A stretch of DNA of 64,000 nucleotides from Streptomyces sp. CB01881 (GTDB taxonomy: Bacteria > Actinomycetota > Actinomycetes > Streptomycetales > Streptomycetaceae). Position numbers and translations under genes: made by a program. The stretch lies in assembly GCF_002953255.1 (NCBI RefSeq), contig NZ_CP026498.1, positions 1,659,291 through 1,723,290 of the forward strand, in the 5' to 3' direction. The notes beneath the pieces are model-generated. The model did not search any database and had not been told where the DNA came from. It was given only the letters and a program-made list of their open reading frames with translations. Of the stretch, positions 50,615 through 63,752 are shown piece by piece. Within the stretch, counting starts at the first letter, position 1, and the number at the start of each line of letters is the position of its first letter.

Positions 50615-51811
50615 TCAGGCCTGTTCCGGCCCGGCCGGCTCCGCACGGCCGACGATGGTGCCGGCCCGGTCGATGCAGATGACGTCCACCGCGACCGGTG
50701 AGCCGACCAGCACGCCGAGCGCGGTGGCGCGGGCCGCCTCGGCGACCAGGTCGCCGAGCGGGACCCCGGCCGCACGGCAGAGCTGGATCGCCTCCAGCGC
50801 CGTGTTGGCCGCCGCCACCGCGTCCGCCAGCTCCGGGCCCGCGCCACCCGTACGGGCCAGCCCGGCCAGGTACCCCTTGTCCACCTGGGAGCGCGCCGAG
50901 TGCAGGTCGAGGTGGCCGGCGGCGAGCTTGGAGAGCTTGGCGAAGCCGCCCGCGATGGTCAGGCGCGGCACCGGGTGGCGCTTGAGGTACTTGAGCACGG
51001 CCCCGGCGAAGTCGCCCATGTCGAGCAGTGCGTCCTCGGGCAGGCCGTGCACGGCGACGGCGACCTTCTCCGAGGTCGAGCCGGTGCAGCCGGCGACGTG
51101 GGTCCGCCCGGCGGCCCGGGCGACGTCCACCCCGCGCCGGATGGAGTCGATCCAGGCGGAACAGGAGTAGGGGACGACGATGCCGGTCGTACCGAGGATG
51201 GAGAGGCCCCCGAGGATGCCGAGCCGCGGGTTCCAGGTGGAACGGGCGATCTCCTCCCCGTGGTCGACGGAGATCTCCACCACGACGTCCCCGTCACCGC
51301 CGAACTCGGCCGCCACCTCGGCGACCGCGTCGCGGATCATCTGCCGGGGCACCGGGTTGATGGCCGGCTCGCCGACGCCGAGCGGCAGCCCCGCCTTGGT
51401 GACCGTACCGACCCCGGGCCCGGCCCGGAACACCACACCGCTGCCGGGCTCCCCCGCCCATACCGTCGAGCGGATCAGCGCGCCGTGCGTGACGTCCGGG
51501 TCGTCCCCGGCGTCCTTGACCACCGCGGCCATCGCCCGCCGCGCGGCCGGCCCGGCCTGCGCGTTCGGCCCGGCCGACGCGTTCGCCGCCACACCCGCCG
51601 CACCCGGCCCGCCCGCCAACTCCTCCGCGGCCAGGGCGAATCCGGGCTGCTGCCCCTTCGGGAGCGTGATCACCACCGGGTCCGGGAACGCCCCCGTCAG
51701 CAGCGCCTGGTACGCCGCCTTGGTCGCCGCCGTGGCGCAGGCGCCGGTCGTCCACCCGTGCCGCAGGCCGCTGCTCTTCAGCTGCCCGGCCCGACCTCCG
51801 ACCTCACCCAC
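50615..51811 (-). CDS. cbiD: Cobalt-precorrin-5B C1-methyltransferase
   Basis: This roughly 398-aa CbiD protein has LRHGWTTGACATAATKAA, GVGTVTKAGLPLGVGEPAINP, LGTTGIVVPYSCSAWIDSI and VAGCTGSTSEKVA, all diagnostic of the family. It adds the C1 methyl group and releases acetaldehyde in the cobalt-early route. I placed the start at GTG 51811, which follows AGGGAG by 6 bases. An ATG at 51853 and a GTG at 51943 (GTGA overlap with cobIJ) are alternatives. The hairpin at 51892-51932 argues against the longest form. Confidence 0.9.
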   Translation of the reverse strand: MGEVGGRAGQLKSSGLRHGWTTGACATAATKAAYQALLTGAFPDPVVITLPKGQQPGFALAAEELAGGPGAAGVAANASAGPNAQAGPAARRAMAAVVKDAGDDPDVTHGALIRSTVWAGEPGSGVVFRAGPGVGTVTKAGLPLGVGEPAINPVPRQMIRDAVAEVAAEFGGDGDVVVEISVDHGEEIARSTWNPRLGILGGLSILGTTGIVVPYSCSAWIDSIRRGVDVARAAGRTHVAGCTGSTSEKVAVAVHGLPEDALLDMGDFAGAVLKYLKRHPVPRLTIAGGFAKLSKLAAGHLDLHSARSQVDKGYLAGLARTGGAGPELADAVAAANTALEAIQLCRAAGVPLGDLVAEAARATALGVLVGSPVAVDVICIDRAGTIVGRAEPAGPEQA

Positions 51812-51891
51812 GACCGCTCCCTGCTCCGCACTCCCGCTCCTGGACGCCCCCATCCTCCCCCGCCCGTCAGCCGGCGGCCCACCCGCCCTGC

Positions 51892-51932
51892 CGGAGCGGG
51901 AGGCCGGCCGGCCGGACCGGCTTCCCGCTCCG
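51892..51932. terminator. Hairpin between cobIJ and cbiD
   Basis: CGGAGCGGGA (51892-51901) pairs with TCCCGCTCCG (51923-51932), and inner CCGG/CCGG pairs further. It is the third copy of the hairpin type at 131-166, with a T-A pair changed to C-G in the stem. It probably ends or attenuates the cobG-cobH-cobIJ message before cbiD. Confidence 0.7.
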
Positions 51933-51939
51933 CGCGGGT

Positions 51940-53454
51940 TCACGCCTCCGGGTAGCGGCGGGGGGTCCAGACGACCTCGGTGGCGTTGCCGCGCTCGACG
52001 GCCTGGGTCTGCGAGGAGCCGATGAGCAGGATCGTGCGCATGTCGACCTGGGTCGGGTCGAGGTCGGCGAGGCGGACGGTCCGGACGCGTTCGGTCGGAC
52101 CGCCGACGTCGCGGGCCATCACCACCGGGGTCTCCGGCGCGCGGTACTCCAGCAGGAGGTCGCGGGCCAGGCCGACCTGGGTGGTGCGGGACTGCGAGCC
52201 CGGGTTGTAGAGGGCGAGCACGAGGTCGGCCTCGGCGGCGAGGCGCAGGCGCTTGGCGACCACGTCCCAGGGCTTGAGCCGGTCGGAGAGCGAGACCACG
52301 GCGTAGTCGTGGCCGAGCGGGGCGCCGGCGCGGGAGGCGGCGGCGTGCGCAGCGGTCATACCGGGGACGATCCGGACCGGCACGTCGCGGTACGCCTCCT
52401 CGCAGGCCACCTCCAGCACGGCGGTGGCCATCGCGAAGACGCCCGGGTCACCGGAGGAGACGACCGCGACCCGGTGGCCGCGGCGGGCCAGGTCGAGGGC
52501 GAACTCCGCGCGCTCGGACTCCACCTTGTTGTCGGAGCCGTGCCGCTGCTGGCCGGGGCGGACGGGCACCCGGTCCAGGTAGGTGGTGTAGCCGACCAGG
52601 TCGGTGGCGGCGGCGAGCGCGCCGCGCGCCTCGGGGGTGAGCCAGAGCGGCCCGGCCGGGCCGGTGCCGATCACGGTGACGCTTCCCGCGCCGCCGGCCG
52701 CCGGCACGGCCGGCTCCAGCGGCGCGACCTTGCTGGGCAGCACCGCGACGGAGAAGTAGGGGACGGTCTGCGCGTCCACCTCGGCCAGCGGCGCGATGCG
52801 CTCGCCGTCCATGAAGGCGCGCTCGACGTACTGGGCGTCGTCCAGCCGGCCGGCCCGCTCCAGTGCGCGGCGCACGGCCGGGAAGGTGCGGCCCAGCTTC
52901 ATGATCACGGCGGAGTCGGCCGAGGCGATCCGCGCGGTGAGCTCCTCCTCCGGCAGCGTGCCGGGGATGACGGTGAGCGTCTCCTCCGCCTCGGTGAGCG
53001 GCTGCCCCAGCCGGGCGGCGGCGGCGCTGACCGACGTCACGCCGGGGACCACCTCGGTCGGGTAGCGGTGCGCGAGGCGCTTGTGCATGTGCTGGTAGGA
53101 GCCGTAGAAGAACGGGTCCCCCTCGGCGAGGACGACGACGTCACGGCCGGCGTCCAGGTGGGCGGCCAGCCGGGCGGCGGCCTCCTGGTAGAAGTCGTCG
53201 AGCGCGCCGCGGTAGCCGCCGGGGTGGTCGGTGGTCTCGACCGTGACCGGGTAGACCAGCTTCTCCTCGATCTGACCGCCCGTCAGGTACCGCTCGGCGA
53301 TGGACCGTGCGATCGAGCGGCCGTGCCGGGCGCTGTGATAGGCCACCACGTCGGCCTTGCCGATGAGTTCGGCGGCGCGGACGGTGACCAGGGACGGGTC
53401 GCCGGGGCCCAGGCCGACCCCGTAGAGCCGGCCGGTCTGCTGAGTGTCCGTCAC
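51940..53454 (-). CDS. cobJ: Fused precorrin-2 C20- and precorrin-3B C17-methyltransferase (CobI-CobJ)
   Basis: This 504-aa protein carries two tetrapyrrole methyltransferase domains. Residues 1-240 are CobI-like ([49 protein letters not shown]). Residues 255-500 are CobJ-like ([45 protein letters not shown]). It methylates C20 of precorrin-2 and then C17 of precorrin-3B with ring contraction. The GTG start overlaps the cobH stop (GTGA). Confidence 0.95.
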   Translation of the reverse strand: MTDTQQTGRLYGVGLGPGDPSLVTVRAAELIGKADVVAYHSARHGRSIARSIAERYLTGGQIEEKLVYPVTVETTDHPGGYRGALDDFYQEAAARLAAHLDAGRDVVVLAEGDPFFYGSYQHMHKRLAHRYPTEVVPGVTSVSAAAARLGQPLTEAEETLTVIPGTLPEEELTARIASADSAVIMKLGRTFPAVRRALERAGRLDDAQYVERAFMDGERIAPLAEVDAQTVPYFSVAVLPSKVAPLEPAVPAAGGAGSVTVIGTGPAGPLWLTPEARGALAAATDLVGYTTYLDRVPVRPGQQRHGSDNKVESERAEFALDLARRGHRVAVVSSGDPGVFAMATAVLEVACEEAYRDVPVRIVPGMTAAHAAASRAGAPLGHDYAVVSLSDRLKPWDVVAKRLRLAAEADLVLALYNPGSQSRTTQVGLARDLLLEYRAPETPVVMARDVGGPTERVRTVRLADLDPTQVDMRTILLIGSSQTQAVERGNATEVVWTPRRYPEA

Positions 53455-54077
53455 TCTTCCTCACTCGCAATCGCGTTGACGGCGGCCGCGGCGATCGCGC
53501 TGCCGCCGCGCCGGCCGCGCACCACCAGGTGCTCCAGGCCGGACGGGTGCACGGCCAGGGCCTCCTTGGACTCGGCGGCACCGATGAAGCCGACCGGGAC
53601 GCCGATCACCGCGGCCGGGCGCGGTGCGCCCGCCTCGATCATCTCCAGCAGCCGGAACAGCGAGGTCGGCGCGTTGCCGACGGCGACCACCGCGCCCTCC
53701 AGCCTGGGCAGCCAGAGCTCCATGGCGGCGGCGCTGCGGGTGTTGCCCATCTTCCGGGCCAGTTCGGGCACCGACGGGTCGGTGAGGGTACAGATCACCT
53801 CGTTGTCGGCGGGCAGCCGCTTGCGGGTGACGCCGCTGGCGACCATGTTCACGTCGCAGAGGATCGGCGCCCCCGCGTTCAGGGCCGCGCGGGCGGAGGC
53901 GACCGCGCCCGGCGAGTACACCAGGTCCTCGACCAGGTCGGTCATGCCGCAGGCGTGGATCATCCGCACCGCGACCTGGGCCACGTCGGCGGGCAGGGCG
54001 GCGAGGTCGGCCTCGGCCCGGATGGTGGCAAAGGACTGGCGGTAGATGGACGCGCCGTCCTTCTCGTACTCGATCAC
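53451..54077 (-). CDS. cobH: Precorrin-8X methylmutase
   Basis: This 208-aa CobH/CbiC protein moves a methyl group from C11 to C12 to give hydrogenobyrinate. It has [34 protein letters not shown] with the catalytic His, [10 protein letters not shown], and [16 protein letters not shown]. The GTG start at 54077 overlaps the cobG stop. The open frame upstream is an antisense-free shadow of cobG in another phase. Confidence 0.95.
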   Translation of the reverse strand: MIEYEKDGASIYRQSFATIRAEADLAALPADVAQVAVRMIHACGMTDLVEDLVYSPGAVASARAALNAGAPILCDVNMVASGVTRKRLPADNEVICTLTDPSVPELARKMGNTRSAAAMELWLPRLEGAVVAVGNAPTSLFRLLEMIEAGAPRPAAVIGVPVGFIGAAESKEALAVHPSGLEHLVVRGRRGGSAIAAAAVNAIASEEE

Positions 54078-55402
54078 TTCGTGGTCCTCCGGGCCTCGGC
54101 GACCGCCTCGGCCATCTCCTCGTTCGTCACGTCCACGGTGGCGGCGTCCACCGTCACCCGGTAGCCCTGCCCGGTGGCGAGCACGTCCACCCACGCCCCG
54201 GCCGGGTGGCCGCAGCGCCGCTCGCAACCGGACCAGTGCACCCGCAGCCCGCCGCCCGGCACCGGCGCGAGATCCAACGCCCGGGCCGCGTCCGTACGGA
54301 CGTCGGCCAGGGACTTGGCACAGCCCGGCAGTCCGGTGCAGGCGCTCGCGCCGTCCCAGGCGGTGCCGGGCGCCGTGCGGAAGCCGGCCGCCGCCAGCGC
54401 GGGCAGCCGGTCGGCCGCCGCCCCGGGCAGGACGACGCCGCGCCAGGGGGTCAGCCGCAGCTCCCCCGCCGACGCCCCGGCCAGCGCGCGCCACTGGGCG
54501 GCGGTGGCCCGGCCGAAGCGCAGGCCGACGGAGAGCCCGCCGGGCAGCGCACCGAGCGGCGGGGGCGTACCGGGCAGGTCGGGCAGCGGGGCGGCGCCGG
54601 GTTCCAGCAGGTCGGGCACGTCGCGCAGGTGCCAGGCCTTCCGGCCGCTCGCACGCAGCGCGTCCAGGAACTCCCGGGCGGCGTCCAGTGCGGCGTCCAC
54701 CGCCCCGGCGGCCGGGACGACGCGCGCGGTGGCGGCCCGGCCGAGGCGCAGCAGCACCGTGCCGTCCGCACGTCCCGAGCCGGGGCCCGCGCCCTCCGCA
54801 CCGGCGCGCGGAGCGCCGTCCGCGCCCCTGCCCGCGCCCGCGGCCGGGTCCGTCCCCGGGCCGGCGGCCGAGCCTGCGATCAATGTCACATCGGCGTCGA
54901 GCGCGGCGACGTCGCCCCGCCCGTCGTCCAGCGCGAAGAGGAACTTGCCGGAGAGCCCGGTGGCCCAGCCGCTCGCGCAGAGCCCGGCGTCCAGCTCGCG
55001 CGCCCAGGCCCGGACGTCGGGCCGGCCGTCGGCGGGGCCGGCCGACGGGCCCGGCGAGGCCACGATGTTGCGGACCCGCTCGTGCGTCTCGGAGGGCAGC
55101 AGTCCGGCGGCGCGCAGCCGCCCGGCCAGCTCCTGCCCGCAGTCCGAAGCCAGGCCGCGCAGTTGGACGTTGCCGCGTGAGGTGGTCTCCAGCGCGCCGT
55201 CGCCCAGCGCCTCGGCGGCCTCGGCCAGCACCAGCGCCTGACGGTCCGTCAGCAGACCGCCGGGCAGGCGGACCCGGGCCAGGGCGCCGTCGTCGGCGGT
55301 GTGCAGACGAAGGGCCCCCGGGCAGGCGTCCGCGCGCCCCCGGTCGGGCACCGCGGCGCCCGGCGTGGTGGCGTCGGGTGTCGGTGGCATGGCCGCGAGC
55401 AT
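54074..55402 (-). CDS. cobG: Precorrin-3B synthase CobG
   Basis: This 442-aa sulfite/nitrite-reductase-like protein has one visible 4Fe-4S site: [14 protein letters not shown] and [12 protein letters not shown]. It has ferredoxin-like repeats and [12 protein letters not shown]. CobG uses oxygen to form precorrin-3B, a step of the aerobic route. A Gly/Ala-rich insert lies near the middle (about 170-195). An ATG at 55402 or 55390 is the start. It leads a four-gene operon divergent from cobN. Confidence 0.9.
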   Translation of the reverse strand: MLAAMPPTPDATTPGAAVPDRGRADACPGALRLHTADDGALARVRLPGGLLTDRQALVLAEAAEALGDGALETTSRGNVQLRGLASDCGQELAGRLRAAGLLPSETHERVRNIVASPGPSAGPADGRPDVRAWARELDAGLCASGWATGLSGKFLFALDDGRGDVAALDADVTLIAGSAAGPGTDPAAGAGRGADGAPRAGAEGAGPGSGRADGTVLLRLGRAATARVVPAAGAVDAALDAAREFLDALRASGRKAWHLRDVPDLLEPGAAPLPDLPGTPPPLGALPGGLSVGLRFGRATAAQWRALAGASAGELRLTPWRGVVLPGAAADRLPALAAAGFRTAPGTAWDGASACTGLPGCAKSLADVRTDAARALDLAPVPGGGLRVHWSGCERRCGHPAGAWVDVLATGQGYRVTVDAATVDVTNEEMAEAVAEARRTTK

Positions 55403-55533
55403 ACAGATGATCCGATCGCTTGCCTCCGTACGCCGGGTCACACTCCCCGCCGCCCCACCGGGGCACTCCCCCAGGTCAGCCGCACCCCGTACGATGCTGC
55501 CGGGCGGCCCTCGCGGACCGCCCGCACGCCAGC

Positions 55534-55638
55534 GACGGCGCAGGGGAGGAAACCGGTGCAAGCCCGGTGCGGTCCCGCCACTGTGACCACGGTTCACCGG
55601 AGTTCCGGAGACCGTGGGAGCCAGGAACTCCTGCCGTC
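55534..55638 (+). ncRNA. Cobalamin riboswitch upstream of cobN
   Basis: The leader contains the core in order: GGAGGAAACCGGTGCAAGCCCGGTGCGGTCCCGCCACTGTGA-type blocks (seen as AACCGGTGCAAGCCCGG and CCCGCCACTGTGA), CGGAGTTCCGGAGACCG, and the closing B12 box GAGCCAGGAACTCCTGCCGTC region at 55618-55638. GACGGC...CAGG at the 5' end pairs with CCTGCCGTC to form P1. It should lower cobN expression when cobalamin is plentiful. Confidence 0.95.
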
Positions 55639-55681
55639 CTCCACCGGCCCGGGGCGCGGACCCCGAGGAAGGCTCCACGCC

Positions 55682-55737
55682 ATGCGCCCCCGCAGTTCTG
55701 TGCCCATGCCCGCCATCGAGGCCGGGAGGGCCTTCGC

Positions 55738-55741
<4 letters not shown>
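55682..55741 (+). CDS. Putative 19-aa leader peptide coupled to cobN
   Basis: A small frame starts at ATG 55682 with GAGGAAGG well placed upstream and ends in a TGA at 55739-55741, which overlaps the cobN ATG (ATGA). The peptide starts MRPRSSVPMPAIEAG. It lies directly after the riboswitch, so riboswitch control could act on its translation and pass to cobN by coupling. Codon use cannot prove expression at this length. Confidence 0.5.
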
Positions 55742-59352
<3,611 letters not shown>

Positions 59353-59363
59353 CGACCGGCCCC

Positions 59364-59402
59364 GTGCGGCCGCCGTCCCCGTTCCGGGGGCGGCGGCCGC
59401 AC
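59364..59402 (+). terminator. Terminator hairpin of cobN
   Basis: GTGCGGCCGCCG (59364-59375) pairs with CGGCGGCCGCAC (59391-59402), and inner CCCCG/CGGGG extends the stem. It starts 11 bases after the cobN stop. Confidence 0.85.
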
Positions 59403-59410
59403 GCGTGAGC

Positions 59411-59536
59411 GCCGACGGCATTCCCCCCGCCGACGGCGTGCCCGTCGCGTGCGGCGTGCCCGCCACCGGCTGCCTTCCCGCTACCGGTGGCGTTTCGCTT
59501 GCCGGTGACGTTTCCTCGCCGGCGGAATTTCCATCG
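59411..59536 (+). repeat. Seven decaying 18-bp repeats between cobN and lnt
   Basis: Units of 18 bp start GCCGACGGCATT, GCCGACGGCGTG, GCGTGCGGCGTG, ACCGGCTGCCTT, ACCGGTGGCGTT, GCCGGTGACGTT and CCGGCGGAATTT. A continuous frame would read six-residue repeats (ADGIPP, ADGVPV, ACGVPA). No ribosome site supports translation. Divergence increases towards lnt. Confidence 0.7.
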
Positions 59537-59594
59537 CCCGTTCGGGTGACGCGAATACTGGTGGCATTCCCCGGCCAAGCGGACAATACGGGGC

Positions 59595-61184
59595 ATGTCG
59601 CGCCGCCTCGCCCTCAGCCCGCCCGCCCTCGGGACATCCGCCGGCCAGGACCAGGACGTCCATGCCCACCGGTACCGGGCACGGGTGGCCGCGCTGGCGG
59701 CCGGGGCGCTGCCGGTGCTCGCCTTTCCGGCGCCCGGGCTCGCCCCGCTGGCGTGGGTCGCGCTGGTGCCGGGCCTGCTGCTGATGCAGCGGGCGCCCGG
59801 GGGGCGGGAGGCGGCGGTGCGGGGGTGGTGGTTCGGCGCCGGGTTCATCCTCACGGCGATGTACTGGCTGATCCCGTCGATCGGGCCGGCGCTGCCGGTG
59901 CTCGCGGTGCTGTTCGGGGCGTTGCAGGCTGGGGTGGGGTACGCCGTGTGGCGGCTGCTGCACCCGCCGCTGACCACACGCCGGGCGCTCTCGGCCCTGG
60001 TGGTCGTCCCCGCGGTCTGGCTGACCACCGAGTACGCGCGGTCCTGGCACGCGCTCGGCGGGCCGTGGGCGCTGCTCGGCGCGACCCAGTGGCAGCACCC
60101 GGCTGTCCTGGCGCTGGCCTCGGCGGGCGGGATCTGGCTGGTCAGCGCCGCCGTCGCGGCCGTCAACACCGGGGTGCTGATCGTGCTGACCGCCACCGGC
60201 CGGCGCCCGCGCGCCGTGGCGGCACTGGCCACCGTGCTGGTGCTGGCGGCCGGCCCGGTGCTGTTCTCGCTGCGCGCCGCGCCCGTCCGGGACGGGGCGG
60301 TGACCGTCGCGCTGGTCCAGCCCGGGATCGTCGAGGATCCGCAGGCCCGGTTCGAGGCGAGCGCCGCCGCGACCGCCGCGCTCGACGGGCGGCCTGTCGA
60401 CCTGGTCGTCTGGGGCGAGTCCAGCACCACCGCCGACCTCGACCGCGATCCGGCCTCGCTGGCCCGGCTGCGCCAGCTCGCCGCGGTCACCGGCGCCGAG
60501 GTCCTGGCCGGCGAGGACGCCCGCAAGGCGGACGGGCGGATCTCCAAGGACGCCGTCCTCGTCTCCCCGGCCGGCATCGTCGACCGCTACCGCAAGATCC
60601 GGCTGGTGCCGTTCGGCGAGTACATCCCGCTGCGGCCGCTGCTCGGCTGGATCGCGGGCGTCAGCCGGGCGGCCGGCGAGAACCGGGCGCCGGGAACGGC
60701 GTTCCACGTCCTCCCGGTCACCGACCGCGGAGGCGCGCCGCTGCCGGTCGGGGCGCTGATCTGCTTCGAGTCGGCCTTCCCCGACATGTCCCGCACGGCC
60801 GCCCGGGACGGCGCCCGGGTGCTGGTCTACCAGTCCTCGACCTCGACCTTCCAGCGCACCTGGGCACCCGAGCAGCACGTCTCGCTGGCCGCGATCCGCG
60901 CCGCGGAGTCCGGCCGGCCGTCCGTCCAGGCCTCGCTCACCGGCGTCTCGGCCGCGTTCGACGCCCAGGGCCGGGAACTGGCCCGGCTCGGCACCGACCG
61001 CACCGGTGCACTGACCGTGCGCCTGCCGCTGACCGGGCCGACCGAGCTGACCTGGTACGACCGCGTGGGCGACGTGGTGCCGGCGGTGGCGCTGCTGGTC
61101 ACGGCAGGTGCGGCGGTGACGGCGGTGACGGCGTCGCGCCGGCGCACCCGGACCGGCCTGCGTGACCCGGACCGCCCGGCCTGA
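59595..61184 (+). CDS. lnt: Apolipoprotein N-acyltransferase
   Basis: This 529-aa protein has about six N-terminal membrane helices followed by a nitrilase-fold domain. The catalytic triad is visible as Glu in LVVWGESSTT, Lys in YRKIRLVPFGEYIP and Cys in ALICFESAFPD. It N-acylates the diacylglyceryl-Cys of lipoproteins at the outer face of the membrane. ATG 59595. An 18-19-bp tandem repeat begins in its last codons and spans the stop. Confidence 0.94.
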   Translation: MSRRLALSPPALGTSAGQDQDVHAHRYRARVAALAAGALPVLAFPAPGLAPLAWVALVPGLLLMQRAPGGREAAVRGWWFGAGFILTAMYWLIPSIGPALPVLAVLFGALQAGVGYAVWRLLHPPLTTRRALSALVVVPAVWLTTEYARSWHALGGPWALLGATQWQHPAVLALASAGGIWLVSAAVAAVNTGVLIVLTATGRRPRAVAALATVLVLAAGPVLFSLRAAPVRDGAVTVALVQPGIVEDPQARFEASAAATAALDGRPVDLVVWGESSTTADLDRDPASLARLRQLAAVTGAEVLAGEDARKADGRISKDAVLVSPAGIVDRYRKIRLVPFGEYIPLRPLLGWIAGVSRAAGENRAPGTAFHVLPVTDRGGAPLPVGALICFESAFPDMSRTAARDGARVLVYQSSTSTFQRTWAPEQHVSLAAIRAAESGRPSVQASLTGVSAAFDAQGRELARLGTDRTGALTVRLPLTGPTELTWYDRVGDVVPAVALLVTAGAAVTAVTASRRRTRTGLRDPDRPA

Positions 61185-61238
61185 CTCCGACCTACCGGCG
61201 CGACCCGAACCGCCGGCGCGACCCGGACCTGCCGGCGC
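61164..61238 (+). repeat. 18-19-bp tandem repeat spanning the lnt stop
   Basis: Four units begin GACCCGGACCGCCCGGC, GACTCCGACCTACCGGC, GACCCGAACCGCCGGC and GACCCGGACCTGCCGGC. Unit 1 encodes the last residues of Lnt, and the TGA lies at the join of units 1 and 2. A partial fifth unit follows. Confidence 0.8.
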
Positions 61239-61267
61239 GCCCCGGACGGACCGACCCGCCCCGGGGC

Positions 61268-62032
61268 TCAGCCCTCCCCGGAGTCCTGGTAGATGCCGAA
61301 CGCCGCCCCCAGCGGGTCGCGCAGCACGGCGATCCGGCGGCCGCCCGGCATCGAGACCGGTGCCATCAGGACGCCCGCGCCGAGGTTGCCGGCCCGGAAC
61401 GCGGTCACCTCCGCGTCCGCGACGGCGAAGTACGGCAGCCAGTGCGGCGGCACCTGCGGCGGGAAGCCGTCGTCCATCGTCAGCATGCCGCCGAAGTCCT
61501 CGTCGGCCAGGCCCCACTGGGTGTACCGGTCGGCCGGGCGGACCGTCCAGCCGAACACCGCCGGGTAGAACGCCCGGGCGCCCTCCGGGTCGCGGGTCAG
61601 CAGCTCCACCCACCCCAGCGCGCCCGGGTCGTTGAGCACCTCGGCGCCGGTCAGCCGGTTCGCCTGCCAGAGCCCGAACACCGCTCCCGACGGGTCCGCC
61701 GCGATCACGAACCGGCCGAAGTCCAGCGCCTCCATCGGCGCGACGATGATGCTCCCGCCCGCCCCGGTGATCAGGTCGGCGGTGGCGTCGGCGTCGGTGA
61801 CGGCGAAGGAGATGCTCCAGGCCGTCGGCTGGCCCTCCCCGTAGAGTGGGGCGATCGACGCGGCGATCGCGCCGTCCAGCCTCATGAAGGTGTAGCCGCC
61901 GGCCTCCGGCCGTTCGTCGCGCTCCGGCTGCCAGCCGAAGAGTTCACCGTAGAACCGCTTGGCCGCCTCCGGGTCCGCGCTGCCGTGCTCCACCCAGCAG
62001 GGCCCGCCCGTGGTCACCTTGTTCTGCTTCAT
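61268..62032 (-). CDS. VOC-family protein with two glyoxalase domains
   Basis: This 254-aa protein repeats the vicinal-oxygen-chelate fold twice. Domain 1 has PCWVEHGSADPEAAKRFYGELFGW and IAADPSGAVFGLWQ. Domain 2 has GWVELLTRDPEGARAFYPAVFGW and VLRDPLGAAFGIYQD. Relatives include dioxygenase-like and resistance proteins; no substrate is evident. It begins at an ATG and lies 12 bases after the oxidoreductase gene, so the two are probably one operon. Confidence 0.9.
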   Translation of the reverse strand: MKQNKVTTGGPCWVEHGSADPEAAKRFYGELFGWQPERDERPEAGGYTFMRLDGAIAASIAPLYGEGQPTAWSISFAVTDADATADLITGAGGSIIVAPMEALDFGRFVIAADPSGAVFGLWQANRLTGAEVLNDPGALGWVELLTRDPEGARAFYPAVFGWTVRPADRYTQWGLADEDFGGMLTMDDGFPPQVPPHWLPYFAVADAEVTAFRAGNLGAGVLMAPVSMPGGRRIAVLRDPLGAAFGIYQDSGEG

Positions 62033-62044
62033 CTCGCCCTGCTC

Positions 62045-62953
62045 TCAGCCGATTTCGAGGATCAGTTTGCCGTGCGCGTGCCCCGACTCGACGAGGGCCA
62101 GCGCCTCCGCGGCGTGGGCCAGCGGATGGCGGCCGGTGATGTGCACGTCCAGTTCGCCGGCGGCCACCAGGGCGGCCAGTCCGGCGAGCGTCGCCGGGGT
62201 GGTGGAGCGGGTGATGAAGCGGCCGCCCAGCTCCGCGGCGGTGGCCGGGTCGACGGTGGAGACCAGCTTCGAGCGGTCGGACAGGGTCGCGGCGGCGGCG
62301 CGCAGGTCGTCCCCGCCGACGAGGTCGAGAATGCCGTCCACCCCGTCCGGTGCGACCGCCCTGATCCGCTCGGCCACACCGTCGCCGTAGCGCACCTGCA
62401 CCGCGCCCAGCGACTCCACGTACCCGCGGTTGGCGTCGCCCGCCGTTCCCACCACCCGGATTCCGCGGCTGCGGGCGATCTGCGCGGCGACGCTGCCCAC
62501 GCCGCCCGCGATGCCGAGGATCAGCAGCGTCTGCCCCGAGCCCACCCCGACGTCGCGGACCCCGTCGTCGGCCGTCGCCGCCGCCACCGGCAGCGTCGCC
62601 GCCTCGGCGAATCCGACGGCCCCGGGCTTGACGGCACTCATCGACGCCAGCAGCAGCGTCTGCTCGGCGAAGGCCCCGGCCGCCGCGACGCCGAACACCT
62701 CGTCCCCCGGCGTGAACCCCGTGACGCCCGGCCCGATCCGCTCGACCACCCCCGCGGCCTCCTGCCCCATGACAGCCGGCAGCTCGCGGTCCTTCCCGAG
62801 CCACCCGCGGCGGACCTTCCAGTCCACCGGGTTCACCCCGGCCACCCGTACCGTGATCCCCAGCTGCCCCGGTCCCGGCTCCAGCACCGGCCGGTCCAGG
62901 AACTCCTGATTCTCCGGCCCGCCGTACTCGACGAACCCGAACGCCTTGGCCAT
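62045..62953 (-). CDS. NADPH:quinone-oxidoreductase-like MDR enzyme
   Basis: This 302-aa medium-chain dehydrogenase/reductase lacks the zinc-binding Cys residues. It has GVNPVDWKVRRGWLG, VMGQEAAGVVERIGPGV, LLILGIAGGVGSVAAQIARSRG (nucleotide site) and HAHGKLILEIG at the end. It reduces quinones or enones with NADPH. I prefer ATG 62953, which follows GAAGGAG, over an upstream start in Arg/Pro-rich sequence. Confidence 0.9.
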   Translation of the reverse strand: MAKAFGFVEYGGPENQEFLDRPVLEPGPGQLGITVRVAGVNPVDWKVRRGWLGKDRELPAVMGQEAAGVVERIGPGVTGFTPGDEVFGVAAAGAFAEQTLLLASMSAVKPGAVGFAEAATLPVAAATADDGVRDVGVGSGQTLLILGIAGGVGSVAAQIARSRGIRVVGTAGDANRGYVESLGAVQVRYGDGVAERIRAVAPDGVDGILDLVGGDDLRAAAATLSDRSKLVSTVDPATAAELGGRFITRSTTPATLAGLAALVAAGELDVHITGRHPLAHAAEALALVESGHAHGKLILEIG

Positions 62954-63184
62954 CCTCGATCCACTCCTTCGCCGCGGCCCCTGCGCGGGGCCCTGCCGGG
63001 CCTCCTCCCCCGCCCCAGCATGCGGGCCGGGCCGGGGCACGGCCCGCCGGTGCTGCGCCGAACGGACGCGTGGCGGCGCCGGCGGCCCGCGGACCGGCGG
63101 CCGACGGGCTTCACCGTCCGCCAGCGGCCCGCCGTGCGCGTCCGGGGGACGTCCTGCCGGGACCGCCCGCCCCGCTCCCGCCGC

Positions 63185-63688
63185 TCACCCCCGGCTGTGG
63201 TCGCCCGTCCGGCCGTCGAGCAGTTCGCGGAGGATGTCCATGTGCCCGGCGTGACGGGCGGTCTCGGTGGCCATGTGGATGAGGACCCAGCGCAGCGACA
63301 CCTCATCGCCGAACCAGGCCCGCCCGAGGTCGTCCAGCTCCAGATCCTCGACCACCAGGTCGGCGGCCGCACGGGCGCGGGCGTAGAAGGTGAGGACGTC
63401 GGCGGTGGACTCGTCCGGCCGGATCCGCAGGTCGGACTCCTCGTCCTCGTCCAGGTCGAACGGCAGCGGACCGGTCTCGCGGCCGAACGTCTCGCAGAAC
63501 CAGCCGAGTTCGGCGCCGCCGAGGTGCTTCACCAGGCCCAGCAGGGACGTCCCGGACGGGGTCATCGGCCGCCGGAGCTGCTCGTCGTCGAGCCCTTCGA
63601 GCTTCCAGAGCACCGCGTCACGGTGCCGGTCGAGAGCCGTGAACAGGCTTTCCTTCTCCGCCCCTTGGAAGGGCACGCGCTTCATCAT
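63185..63688 (-). CDS. DinB-family protein (DUF664-like), paralogue
   Basis: This 167-aa protein has the same build as the one at 48279-48782: SGTSLLGLVKHLGGAELGWFCE, an acidic middle (FDLDEDEESDLRI) and SLRWVLIHMATETARHAGHMDILRELLDG with the metal-site His residues. Start at one of two adjacent ATGs (63688 or 63685). It stands alone behind a terminator stem. Confidence 0.88.
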   Translation of the reverse strand: MMKRVPFQGAEKESLFTALDRHRDAVLWKLEGLDDEQLRRPMTPSGTSLLGLVKHLGGAELGWFCETFGRETGPLPFDLDEDEESDLRIRPDESTADVLTFYARARAAADLVVEDLELDDLGRAWFGDEVSLRWVLIHMATETARHAGHMDILRELLDGRTGDHSRG

Positions 63689-63707
63689 GCGCGGACCATA
63701 ACAGCCC

Positions 63708-63747
63708 GCCGTTCCGGTGGGGGTGGCCAACTCCCCACCGGAACGGC
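63708..63747. terminator. 15-bp terminator hairpin
   Basis: GCCGTTCCGGTGGGG (63708-63722) pairs exactly with CCCCACCGGAACGGC (63733-63747). It follows the stop of the partial gene at 63753 on the minus strand and precedes the DinB gene. Confidence 0.88.
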
Positions 63748-63752
63748 CTGGT

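Noticed and set aside
51812..51943. The longest cbiD start (GTG at 51943) coupled to cobIJ
   Set aside because: It would place a stable hairpin inside the coding region and add an Arg/Gly/Pro-rich leader unlike CbiD. The GTG at 51811 has a proper ribosome site. The choice is not certain.
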